From Acaricomes phytoseiuli DSM 14247 (GTDB lineage Bacteria > Actinomycetota > Actinomycetes > Actinomycetales > Micrococcaceae): a stretch of 43,518 bases of DNA. How positions within the stretch are numbered: the stretch's first letter is position 1; every line of letters begins with the position of its first letter. Of this stretch, positions 1 to 7,456 are shown piece after piece. The notes beneath the pieces were generated by a model, which was given only the letters and a program-made list of their open reading frames with translations, was not told the DNA's origin and ran no database searches. Made by a program: the position numbers and the translations under genes. The DNA is taken from contig NZ_AQXM01000046.1 in assembly GCF_000376245.1 (NCBI RefSeq), positions 1-43,518 on the forward strand, given 5' to 3'.

Positions 1-113
1 CGATCGTTTCCTGGATCGAAACGAAGTACAACCGAAGACGCCGGCAACGCGGCCTCGGCAAACTCACTCCCGTAGAGTTTGAGACGATCTACACGGACGC
101 GAAAGCGGCCTGA
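1..113 (+). CDS. IS3-family transposase (OrfB), C-terminal fragment cut by window edge
   Basis: Reading in frame from base 3 gives about 36 residues ending at a TGA. They contain WIETKYNRRRRQRGLG followed by LTPVEFE, the classic C-terminal signature of IS3-family OrfB integrases (W-I-x-x-Y-N-x-x-R, then L-x-P-x-x-[YF]-E). In the family this is the end of the DDE (rve) catalytic domain, and the catalytic residues themselves lie outside the window. A sequence resembling an IS3 right end follows directly. The family call is firm; whether the complete element is intact cannot be judged. Confidence 0.85.
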   Translation, partial: IVSWIETKYNRRRRQRGLGKLTPVEFETIYTDAKAA

Positions 114-129
114 TCACCCCAAACCCCAA

Positions 130-160
130 CTGTCAACCAAACCCGGGGCAGACCCGATCA
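130..160. mobile_element. Putative right end (terminal inverted repeat) of the IS3-family element
   Basis: About 17 bases after the transposase stop lies a segment containing AACCCGGGGCAGACCC and ending in CA. IS3-family ends typically carry a GC-rich CCGGG-type core and terminate in CA on the right. The left end is outside the window, so the inverted repeat and any target duplication cannot be confirmed and the exact boundary is approximate. Confidence 0.4.
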
Positions 161-454
161 GTTGCATCAGAGGGTCAAAGGTTTTTTTGAGTCTCAAGGG
201 TTTCGTGTGGAGCAATCCACTGATCCTGGTCCTGAAAATAGGCGGCGGACTGTTGGATTTGGCCCCGACAATTTAACCGTGGGCATTACTACAAGTACTC
301 TTGCGGCGACTCTCGGCGGGACGAGTCGTTGTTCTGTGGACCCGGAGGGGAAGTACCGGTAACCGGGATGATGAGTGGCAGGGGTTTCTTGGCTGGGTCA
401 GCTATGCCTGTGGCTCGGTAGTTCACGGCGAAGTGCTCACCAGGGCAGATTCGC
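161..454. other. Gene-free stretch between IS end and MFS gene
   Basis: Together with the IS end this makes about 340 bases without a convincing gene. Short open frames exist but none shows a recognisable domain or a persuasive ribosome-binding site. It may hold decayed sequence left by the insertion. No strong hairpin terminator for the leftward MFS gene was seen. Confidence 0.4.
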
Positions 455-1717
455 TTATGAGAGTACCGGGCTGGGTGTCGATTGCTGGGCTGTCTGCGGC
501 AGCCGGTGCAGACGCCAGGACAGCACGGCGAAGATCGCCGAAGCGCCGACTTGGATCAGCAAGCACACTGCGAAAGCGGTGAAGAGGCCGAACTCCTGCA
601 AGCGGCTCAAAGTGCCGTACAGACCGCCCAGGACGGCGATACCCAGCGAGAAGCTCAGCTGCTGGACCGTGCCGAAAAGCCCGCCGCTGAGCCCTGCCGC
701 CCAGGTCGGGATCTGGGCCATCACCGCATTGATGAGCGGGCCGAACATCATGGCCTGAGCGGCGCCGCACATCATCATCACCGGTTGGATATGCCAGGCC
801 TGCAGCTGGCCGCCTTCGGTGAATGCCTCTAGTGCTAAGAGACTGAGCGATACCAGCTGCGCGCTCGCACCGACCAGCATGGTGTGCTGGCCCAGATAGC
901 GCCGGATATGGTTCAGATAGGCCGAGGTGATGACGAAGGAGAGGGCGAAGAGCATAATGGCCAGGCCTGAACCGGGCCCGCCGTAGTGCAGTCCGTTCTG
1001 GGTGAGTGCGGAGAACTCGTACATGAAAGCGCCGTACCCGCTGAAGAACAGCAGGTTCATGATCAGTCCCATGCGCAGCGCCGGCACCCGGAAAAGCGAC
1101 GGCGGGGTGAGCGGGATCCGGCCCTTCTGTTCCTGATGCCGTTCCCAGCGGTAGAAGAGATATGCGGCTGTGGCTGTGATGAGCAGTAAAGCGGCAGCCG
1201 GCCACGGTGCGACACCGGTGGAGAAGAGAGTCGTCGACACGACGAAACCGGCGAGTGCGATGCTGAGCAGAACCGCCCCGCCCAGGTCCAGGGACAGCGG
1301 TACCTCGGATCGGGTGGCTGGGATGAGCCGGCTCAGGCCGAGTAGCACCAGTGCTAGCAAAGCGCTGAGGAACATCACCGGACGCCAGCTCAGGCCGAAG
1401 AGGTCAGCGCTGAGCAGCACGCCGCTGGAGATTTGCCCGGCGACGGTGCTGACGCCGGACACCGCGGCGAAGCGTGCCAGTGAGCGGGCCCGGTGCTCTC
1501 CGGTGGAGGTGGACTGGATCGTGGCCAGGATCTGCGGGAGCACCAACCCCATGCCGAGTCCCTGGAAAGCTCGGCCGATGATGAGTGCGGGAACGTCGGT
1601 GACCAACCCGGTGCCCCAAGAGGCCAGGCCGAAGATGATGAGACCCCAGCTGAGCACCCGTCGTCGGCCCAGACGATCGCCCAATCTGCCGGTGAGGATC
1701 AGCGCCGCTGCGAGCAC
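455..1717 (-). CDS. MFS drug-efflux-type transporter; N-terminus apparently lost by frameshift
   Basis: This polytopic protein starts abruptly at a GTG (1717). It reaches the MFS motif A (GRLGDRLGRRR) within the first 20 residues, so TM1 is missing from the longest normal ORF. The same frame stays open upstream to a TGA at 1876-1874. It encodes an obvious first helix (around ALAAAFLATFVFGSATLLIP) but has no ATG, GTG or TTG before that helix. An ATG at 1887 lies one base out of frame with it, so one missing base between 1887 and 1873 would explain everything. The restored length (about 475 residues) fits DHA2/EmrB-QacA-like proton-driven exporters. The substrate is unknown. It is divergent from an XRE regulator that probably controls it. 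Either the gene is broken or there is a sequencing error. Confidence 0.8.
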   Translation of the reverse strand: MLAAALILTGRLGDRLGRRRVLSWGLIIFGLASWGTGLVTDVPALIIGRAFQGLGMGLVLPQILATIQSTSTGEHRARSLARFAAVSGVSTVAGQISSGVLLSADLFGLSWRPVMFLSALLALVLLGLSRLIPATRSEVPLSLDLGGAVLLSIALAGFVVSTTLFSTGVAPWPAAALLLITATAAYLFYRWERHQEQKGRIPLTPPSLFRVPALRMGLIMNLLFFSGYGAFMYEFSALTQNGLHYGGPGSGLAIMLFALSFVITSAYLNHIRRYLGQHTMLVGASAQLVSLSLLALEAFTEGGQLQAWHIQPVMMMCGAAQAMMFGPLINAVMAQIPTWAAGLSGGLFGTVQQLSFSLGIAVLGGLYGTLSRLQEFGLFTAFAVCLLIQVGASAIFAVLSWRLHRLPQTAQQSTPSPVLS

Positions 1718-1912
1718 CGTGGTGTAACAACTGCTCAGGATGAAGGTCTGCGCCGCCCCTTCAGCGTGCAGCTCAGCGCCGAATGCGGGTATGAGCAGGG
1801 TCGCTGAGCCGAAGACGAACGTTGCCAGGAACGCCGCGGCAAGAGCACTGGGTAACCGCTTCTGCGGCCGAGGTCAGAATGAGCCATAACATCAGCATCA
1901 TCCAGACCTTAT

Positions 1913-1950
1913 TCTGGTACCAGATTCTGTTTATCCTAGTATTGATACTA
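1913..1950. promoter_or_regulatory. Two palindromes in the divergent MFS/XRE promoter region (candidate operators)
   Basis: TCTGGTACCAGA (1913-1924) is a perfect 12-bp palindrome. TAGTATTGATACTA (1937-1950) has perfect 6-bp arms around a 2-bp spacer. Both lie between the MFS start region and the ATG of the regulator at 2000, where an autoregulating XRE protein would be expected to bind. Their role is inferred from position only. Confidence 0.45.
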
Positions 1951-1999
1951 CTTAGCTGATGCTTTCCGCATCGGTCACCCGAAGCCGCTGGAGCACACA

Positions 2000-2890
2000 A
2001 TGTCCCATCAGCCTCACCAGTCCCATGATGACCGCCAGGAACTCGGCAGATTCCTCCGGGACCGCCGTGGTCGCATAGACCCCTTGGAAGCTGGTCTGCC
2101 CGCTTCCGGACGGCGCCGTACTCCGGGCCTGCGCCGCGAAGAAGTGGCGCAGCTCGCCGGGGTCGGCGTCACCTGGTACACCTGGCTGGAGCAGGGCCGG
2201 AAGATCAACGCCTCGGAGCAGGTGCTCAACGCCATCTCCGTGGCGCTGCGCCTGGACCCGGATGAGCACCGGCATGTCTTGACCCTCGCGGGCATGCACC
2301 GTGACGTGACGCCCGCGGGGTGCCAGAAGATCACCGTCCCGCACGAGGACATCCTGGCGAAACTGCTGCCCTACCCCTGCGTGATCCAGAACAGCAAATA
2401 TGATCTGCTGGCCTGGAACCGCACGTACCGCTTCCTCATCGCCGATGTCGAGCAGTTCCCCGAGGTGCGCAGCAACTGCTTATTGGCCGCTTTCACTGAG
2501 CCGGAATGGCAGCGGGCCTACGGGCCGGCTTTCGGGGAAGTCGCACAGAGCATGGTCGCCCGGTTCCGGGCGCACGCCGCAGGCAGGCTGTCCGAGCCGA
2601 GCTGGGCGGAGCTGCTCAGCCGGCTGACCTCGAGATCGCCCCTGTTCGAGAGCCTCTGGGAGGACCAGCAGGTGCGTCGTACGGATACCGGGGTGAAGGT
2701 CTTCGAAAATCCGCTGGTCGGGGTTCTACGCCTGCACTTCACCACGGCCTGGATCGATCAACAGAGTCACATCCGGATGGTGATAACTACACCGGACGAC
2801 GACTTGACCGCGGAACGCCTCACCCTGCTCGACATGCAGCTCCGTGCTGAACCCGAGGTTTCCCGACGAGAGCTGAGCCAGGCGGCCTGA
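2000..2890 (+). CDS. XRE-family regulator with MmyB-like C-terminal domain
   Basis: The 296-residue protein has an N-terminal helix-turn-helix domain (about residues 10-90). It carries the signature RRTPGLRREEVAQLAGVG followed by TWYTWLEQGR, typical of the actinobacterial MmyB-like group. The C-terminal half (about 110-285) matches the PAS-like MmyB ligand-binding domain, including the YDLLAWNR and W-I-D-Q-Q-S-H segments. Proteins of this class are usually local repressors or activators of adjacent efflux or redox genes, and the ligand here is unknown. The ATG is preceded by GGAG at a suitable distance. It is divergent from the MFS exporter, with two palindromes between them. Confidence 0.9.
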   Translation: MSHQPHQSHDDRQELGRFLRDRRGRIDPLEAGLPASGRRRTPGLRREEVAQLAGVGVTWYTWLEQGRKINASEQVLNAISVALRLDPDEHRHVLTLAGMHRDVTPAGCQKITVPHEDILAKLLPYPCVIQNSKYDLLAWNRTYRFLIADVEQFPEVRSNCLLAAFTEPEWQRAYGPAFGEVAQSMVARFRAHAAGRLSEPSWAELLSRLTSRSPLFESLWEDQQVRRTDTGVKVFENPLVGVLRLHFTTAWIDQQSHIRMVITTPDDDLTAERLTLLDMQLRAEPEVSRRELSQAA

Positions 2891-2910
2891 TTCGCTCCGC
2901 TGGCTTTCCG

Positions 2911-2923
2911 TAGACTGGAGGGC
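2911..2923 (+). promoter_or_regulatory. Candidate -10 box and RBS just upstream of chorismate mutase
   Basis: TAGACT (2911-2916) fits the actinobacterial TANNNT -10 pattern and is followed by GGAGGG immediately before the ATG at 2924. The -10 is so close that any transcript from it would be essentially leaderless. No clear -35 is visible, so this is tentative. Confidence 0.3.
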
Positions 2924-3295
2924 ATGACGGGAAGAACGGGGCCGGAGCCTGACGCCGTGGATCCGGAAGTGACGGCTGAATTGCTGGCCATGCGGGACAG
3001 TATCGATAACTTCGACGCGGCTTTGGTGCATTTGCTGGCTGAGCGCTTCAAAGCTACTCAGCGGGTAGGGGAGCTCAAAGCCCTGCACCGGCTGCCACCC
3101 GCGGACCCGGAGCGGGAGGTCGCGCAGATCGAACGGCTCCGGCAGCTCGCTGCCCAAGCGCAGCTGGACCCCGTTTTTGCGGAGAAATTCCTCAACTTCA
3201 TCATTTCCGAGGTCATCCAGAACCATCATGCAATTTCGCAGAGCCATCACGGCGCTGCCGATCTCACCGATACCTCCGAGCTCGGCGATGACTGA
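2924..3295 (+). CDS. Chorismate mutase, AroQ class, monofunctional
   Basis: This 123-residue all-helical protein converts chorismate to prephenate for phenylalanine and tyrosine synthesis. A hand alignment to the E. coli AroQ domain places the main substrate ligands at matching spacing: Arg24 (AMRDSID), Arg41 (AERF), Lys52 (VGELK), Arg64 and Glu65 (DPERE). The position of E. coli Gln88 appears to be a histidine (about His101) here. There is no signal peptide, so the protein is cytoplasmic, and no fused prephenate dehydratase or dehydrogenase. Its last codons overlap the start of the next gene, suggesting translational coupling. Confidence 0.9.
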   Translation: MTGRTGPEPDAVDPEVTAELLAMRDSIDNFDAALVHLLAERFKATQRVGELKALHRLPPADPEREVAQIERLRQLAAQAQLDPVFAEKFLNFIISEVIQNHHAISQSHHGAADLTDTSELGDD

Positions 3296-4322
3296 TCCGG
3301 CTCACGCCCCTGCGGTCACCGCGACCTCGGCTGGTGATTGGCCCGGAGCCGATGCCATTGAAGCCGCCCGAATCTCCCTCGGCGAGCTCGGCGACCCGCA
3401 TCTGCCCTGCTTGCCAACGCTACCGGACCGCGGCCCGGGAACTGAGCCGCTGGGCCGCACCGCCGCGCTACTGACGGAGATGCCAGTAGAACAGCAGTCC
3501 TACGGTTGGCGGCTCACCTCCAGGCCCGGGGCGGATCTGCGGCGCACCCGCGCCGCGCTCACCTCAGATATCAATGCGTTCGCCGATGCGGTGGGCGAGT
3601 TGAGTACGCCCCCGCCTCAGATCAAAATCCGGTTCACCGGCCCGCTCTCGCTCTCCGCGGGTCTTTATCTTCCCGCCGGGGAAAGAGTGCTGGCGGACCC
3701 CGGTGCCCGTAAAGAGCTAGCGGAGTCGCTAGCCGATGGCGTCAGCGGATACCTGAGTTCGGTGCAGGCCGCCGCTCCGAAGAGCCGGCTGATCGTCCAG
3801 GTCGATGAACCGGAGGCGATGCGGGTACTGCACGGTGAGCTTCCCACGGTCAGCGGATACCAGCGGCTCAGAAGAGTCCCGGTTGCACAGGCCAGGCAGC
3901 TCTGGTCCGAGCTGCTCGGCTCGTTGCGGAATTCCGGAGCGGAAGAAGTCATTCTGCAAGGAACGCCAGACCTGCTTCAGCTGGCGGGGGAGTCCGGTTT
4001 CGAAACCATGATGTTCCCGGAGGCATTGGCTGACCAGCAGGAATGGGAGAACCTCGCGGCCTGGATCGAAGCCGGTCATGGTCTGGTGCTCGGCCTCCGC
4101 CAGCCGCCGGAGCAGGCCGGCCCAGAAGATCTGCAAGGGGTTGCGGCGCAAGCCCGTGATATTTGGCGCTCCTGGCGGAGCGCAGGGCTCGGCGCCGAGC
4201 AGCTCAACCTCCGCTTAGCCGATATGCAGATCTCGGCGCAGTCCTCTACAGCCCAAGCTAGGGCGTCCTTGCGGCGGGTCACCAGCACGGCTGAAGCCGT
4301 GACCGAGCTCGCACTGAGCTGA
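3288..4322 (+). CDS. MetE-like (cobalamin-independent methionine synthase family) protein lacking zinc ligands
   Basis: The 344-residue protein resembles the C-terminal barrel of MetE. It has a RFTGPLSLSAGLYLP strand like the GPVT segment and IVQVDEPE like the conserved I-Q-x-D-E-P motif. True MetE needs a His-x-Cys pair, a Glu and a distal Cys to hold zinc. This protein has a single cysteine (Cys41) far from those positions and no His-x-Cys, so it is unlikely to be a normal methionine synthase. Actinobacteria, including mycobacteria (Rv3015c), carry such stand-alone MetE-like proteins of unclear function. The ATG at 3288 overlaps the chorismate mutase end by 8 bases. A longer in-frame start at 3177 would lie deep inside chorismate mutase and is not preferred. 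Confidence 0.75.
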   Translation: MTDPAHAPAVTATSAGDWPGADAIEAARISLGELGDPHLPCLPTLPDRGPGTEPLGRTAALLTEMPVEQQSYGWRLTSRPGADLRRTRAALTSDINAFADAVGELSTPPPQIKIRFTGPLSLSAGLYLPAGERVLADPGARKELAESLADGVSGYLSSVQAAAPKSRLIVQVDEPEAMRVLHGELPTVSGYQRLRRVPVAQARQLWSELLGSLRNSGAEEVILQGTPDLLQLAGESGFETMMFPEALADQQEWENLAAWIEAGHGLVLGLRQPPEQAGPEDLQGVAAQARDIWRSWRSAGLGAEQLNLRLADMQISAQSSTAQARASLRRVTSTAEAVTELALS

Positions 4323-4370
4323 TTCCTTAGGTGAGTCAGATTGACCCCTCAGATATAGAGCTGAGTTCGA

Positions 4371-5102
4371 CTACGCTGATACTGGCTCTGCCGCATCGCT
4401 CACCGGCTCTTTCCAGTAACTGAAAGAGCCGGCGTAAAGGAACAGCACTCCGAACCAGGGGTGCAGAACTTTCACCTGGATTCGGTGCTCGGCCGCTTCT
4501 GAATCCCACCACTGCAAGGCATAGGCTTTGCCCTGCCCGGGGAGGGGAAGAAACGCCCTGCGATGATTCGGGAGTCTGAGCGGAAGCGCCAGCCGGAGGC
4601 GATCCGAGACTGCTCGCAATCGCCCTTCAGCGTCCACCCAGGGAACCAGTCGGGTCTGCAGCAGCGCCCCGCGGCCCAGGAAGTCGGCCAGGGCGCCATC
4701 GGACCATACGGTCGTATCCAGGAACCTCCGGGTGACGGCGCCGTCCTCGCTGTTCTGGCTCGAACCGCCGAAGCGGAGCTTGCGCAGCTGAGTCAGGGCC
4801 GAGTGGCCCTCGGCATCGAGATGCGCCCGGTTCTCGACCACGAAGGGGACATCCTGTGCGTATTCGGGAAAGAAGAGATCAGCCTGGAACACATCGGCTA
4901 GGCAGCGGAAAACAGGCCGCAGCAAAGGCCTCGGGCAGCCGGCGAGCCGGAAGGTCCCCGTGCCGATCCCCCGGAGCCCGGCATCCGGACTGAGCGAGAA
5001 ATACTCCTGGAGCTCCGGTTGCAGCCGTGCGAAATCGGCCCCCAGAGCCAGGGCGTATACCGCCCCGGGCGCTTCCGCTATACCCGATTCGGATTGTGCC
5101 AT
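4371..5102 (-). CDS. DUF4166 domain protein
   Basis: This 243-residue protein opens with LQPELQEYFSLSPDAGLRGIGTG-type sequence and continues with the FPEYAQDVPFVVENRAHLD region. It ends with an FGVLFLYAGSF-type strand. These are the recurring blocks of the DUF4166 family, whose members are uncharacterised and often fused to or beside NAD(P)-binding enzymes or saccharopine dehydrogenase-like proteins. No catalytic residues are assignable and no clear transmembrane segment is present. It lies 54 bases downstream of the DUF58 gene on the same strand, so it may be the last gene of that operon, although its start has only a weak ribosome-binding site. Confidence 0.75.
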   Translation of the reverse strand: MAQSESGIAEAPGAVYALALGADFARLQPELQEYFSLSPDAGLRGIGTGTFRLAGCPRPLLRPVFRCLADVFQADLFFPEYAQDVPFVVENRAHLDAEGHSALTQLRKLRFGGSSQNSEDGAVTRRFLDTTVWSDGALADFLGRGALLQTRLVPWVDAEGRLRAVSDRLRLALPLRLPNHRRAFLPLPGQGKAYALQWWDSEAAEHRIQVKVLHPWFGVLFLYAGSFSYWKEPVSDAAEPVSA

Positions 5103-5156
5103 GTTCCGAGCTTAGGCCCTGCCCGGCGCATCGGCTCAAGAGCGGGCTCAGGCGAT

Positions 5157-6449
5157 TCAGAGACGGCCGGCCGCCTTGAGCCGGATATAGGCATCGGCGA
5201 GCAGAGGCGGCAGCTCCTCCGGGGCCGCATCGACTACTTCCGCACCGAGACGATTCAACTGCGTCAGCACGGCTTCGCGTTCCAGGAGCGCCCGCTCGGC
5301 CGCAGCGGCCTGATACACCTGAGTGCGGTCTGCACGGCTGCCGGCCATCGCCAGCAACGCCGGATCTCGGACGGAAGCCACGACTACGGTGTGGTCCCGG
5401 GCCAGTCGGGACACCACCGGGATCAGCGTTTCAGCGGCGGCACCAGTATCCAGCGAAGTCAGCAGCACCACCAAAGCCCGGTGCGCGGTGGCGGAGCGGA
5501 TCTGCGCGGGAATCCGCTCCCAGTCCAATTCGATCAGCTCGGGTTGGATCGAAGCGAGCGCGGTGGCGAGGGAACCCAGGAGATTCCCCTGCTGCGATGA
5601 ACCGACATGCGCCCGCACCCGCCGGTCGAAGGCGATTACACTGACCCGGTCTCCGCCGCGCTCTGCCAGTACGGAGAGCAGTAAGCTCGCCTCGATCGAG
5701 GTGTCGAAGCGCGGCTCGTCTTCGACTCGGGCAGCTGCTGTTCGTGAGCTGTCCAGCAGGATCACCACCCTGCGGTCCCGCTCTGGTCGCCAGGTGCGTA
5801 CGACGACAGATTGCCGCCAAGCCGTGGCCCGCCAGTCGATCGAGCGCACATCATCGCCGCGTACGTAGTCGCGCAAGGAATCGAATTCAGTGCCGGCACC
5901 TCGGATCTGCACCGCGGCCCGGCCATCCAGCTCCCTGAGCTTGCGCAGCGCCGATGGCAGGTGCCGTCTGGCCCGGAAGGCCGGGAGCACCATGACTCGT
6001 CCCGGCACGGGGAGCGTGACTTGCCGTCCGGCGAGTCCGAGCGGACCGTAGGAGCGGATGGTGACGACATCGCTGCGCAGCTCGCCCCGCCTGCGCGGCT
6101 GCATCGTGAAATTCAGCAGTCGGCGCTCGCCGCCTGGAAGCCGGAGCCGCTGCACTTGTTCAGCGATCCCGGCCGAGGGCTGCCAGCCTTCCTCGAGCTG
6201 GCCGCGGAAGGTTCGCTTGCCGGTGTTCCGGAGCAGCAGATCCGCGCTGGTCTGCTCGCCGAGACGCGCACCGCGGGGAAGGCGGCGCGTGATGCTCAGC
6301 GTGCACGGGGAGACCGCGAAGACGATATCAGCGAGCAGGGCCAAGGCCAGTACCCCGCACCAGATCAGGGCCGTACTGAGCTGAGGGAACCAGAAAAGCG
6401 GAATAACGCCGGCCAAGGCCAGCAGGACGAACCGACCGGTGATCATCAC
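5157..6449 (-). CDS. DUF58 domain membrane-anchored protein
   Basis: The 430-residue protein begins with two hydrophobic helices (about residues 5-45). An Ig-like region follows, then the hallmark DUF58 segment YVRGDDVRSIDWRATA (about residues 190-215). After it comes a von Willebrand A-like fold with VVILLDSS (a degenerate MIDAS start) and a GGDRVSVIAFDRRV stretch. DUF58 proteins partner with MoxR ATPases and are thought to act as VWA-type adaptors in envelope or protease-like assemblies. Here the gene sits 14 bases after the moxR stop on the same strand, which supports that pairing. The ATG pair at the start leaves a 3-base uncertainty. Confidence 0.88.
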   Translation of the reverse strand: MMITGRFVLLALAGVIPLFWFPQLSTALIWCGVLALALLADIVFAVSPCTLSITRRLPRGARLGEQTSADLLLRNTGKRTFRGQLEEGWQPSAGIAEQVQRLRLPGGERRLLNFTMQPRRRGELRSDVVTIRSYGPLGLAGRQVTLPVPGRVMVLPAFRARRHLPSALRKLRELDGRAAVQIRGAGTEFDSLRDYVRGDDVRSIDWRATAWRQSVVVRTWRPERDRRVVILLDSSRTAAARVEDEPRFDTSIEASLLLSVLAERGGDRVSVIAFDRRVRAHVGSSQQGNLLGSLATALASIQPELIELDWERIPAQIRSATAHRALVVLLTSLDTGAAAETLIPVVSRLARDHTVVVASVRDPALLAMAGSRADRTQVYQAAAAERALLEREAVLTQLNRLGAEVVDAAPEELPPLLADAYIRLKAAGRL

Positions 6450-6463
6450 GATGCAGGCCGTAG

Positions 6464-7456
6464 TCAGCGCGGCACGGGCACGGTACTGAGAATGCTCTGC
6501 AGCACATCGTCCACCCGCACGCCGTCCATCTGAGCCTCCGGGCGCAATGCCACCCGGTGCCGGAGGGCCGGGAGCGTGAGTGTCTTGACGTCGGCAGGGG
6601 TGACAAAGTCGCGCCCCGAAAGCCAGGCCCAGGCCCGGGAAGAGTTCAGCAGTGCGGTGGCTCCGCGGGGCGATACCCCCAGTTGGAAGGAAGGCGCCGT
6701 GCGGGTGGCCCGAACCATATCGACGATGTAACCGAGGACTTCAGCGGAGACCGTCACCCGAGCAACCTCTTCCCGGGCCTGGGCCAGCTCAGCGGGCCCG
6801 GCTACGGGGCGCACACCAGTGGCCTGGAGATCCCGGGGGTCGAAGCCGAGGCTGTGCCGTCGGATTACGTCGATCTCCTCGTCCCGCTGCGGCAGCTCCA
6901 GGGTCATCTTCAGCAGGAAACGATCCAGCTGGGCCTCCGGCAGAGGGTAGGTGCCTTCGTATTCGACCGGGTTCTGCGTTGCGGCGACCATGAATGGATC
7001 GGGCAGGGGCCGGCTGGTGCCATCGACCGTGACCTGCTGCTCCTCCATTGCTTCGAGCAGCGCGGCCTGGGTCTTCGGCGGGGTCCGATTGATCTCATCG
7101 GCGAGCAGCAGATTCGTGAAGACCGGGCCTTCCCGGAAGCGGAACGCAGAGCTGCCCGTGTCGTAGATGAGCGATCCGGTGACGTCACCCGGCATGAGAT
7201 CCGGGGTGAATTGGATGCGTTTGTTCTCGAGGGACAGCGCAGCGGCAAGCGCACGGACGACAAGCGTCTTGGCCACGCCGGGTACTCCTTCGAGGAGCAC
7301 ATGGCCGCGGGCCAGCAGGCCGATCAGCAGGCCGGTGACGGTGGCATCCTGGCCGACAACTGCCTTGGCCACCTCCTGGCGCACCGCGTGGAAGGCCGGC
7401 AGCACTGGTTCGGTTCCGGGGAGCCCGGGGATGTGGTCATTCTGGATTTCAGTCAT
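6464..7456 (-). CDS. MoxR-family AAA+ ATPase
   Basis: The 330-residue chaperone-like ATPase has Walker A GVPGVAKT (residues 57-64) and Walker B LLADEINR followed by TPPKTQAALLEAMEE, the MoxR helix-2 insert signature. An arginine-finger region and a C-terminal AAA lid follow. The start chosen is the ATG at 7456, overlapping the DUF4350 stop by 8 bases. An upstream start at 7486 would add ten Arg/Ser-rich residues and overlap more. MoxR proteins remodel or activate partner VWA proteins, here most likely the DUF58 product encoded just downstream. Confidence 0.93.
   Translation of the reverse strand: MTEIQNDHIPGLPGTEPVLPAFHAVRQEVAKAVVGQDATVTGLLIGLLARGHVLLEGVPGVAKTLVVRALAAALSLENKRIQFTPDLMPGDVTGSLIYDTGSSAFRFREGPVFTNLLLADEINRTPPKTQAALLEAMEEQQVTVDGTSRPLPDPFMVAATQNPVEYEGTYPLPEAQLDRFLLKMTLELPQRDEEIDVIRRHSLGFDPRDLQATGVRPVAGPAELAQAREEVARVTVSAEVLGYIVDMVRATRTAPSFQLGVSPRGATALLNSSRAWAWLSGRDFVTPADVKTLTLPALRHRVALRPEAQMDGVRVDDVLQSILSTVPVPR

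Noticed and set aside
162-362. Short open frame after the IS end
   Set aside because: No domain, no ribosome-binding site and composition not like neighbouring genes; not supportable as a gene.
423-1205. Alternative minus-strand frame overlapping the MFS gene
   Set aside because: It is Arg/His/Pro-rich with no hydrophobic pattern; the MFS frame is the real one.
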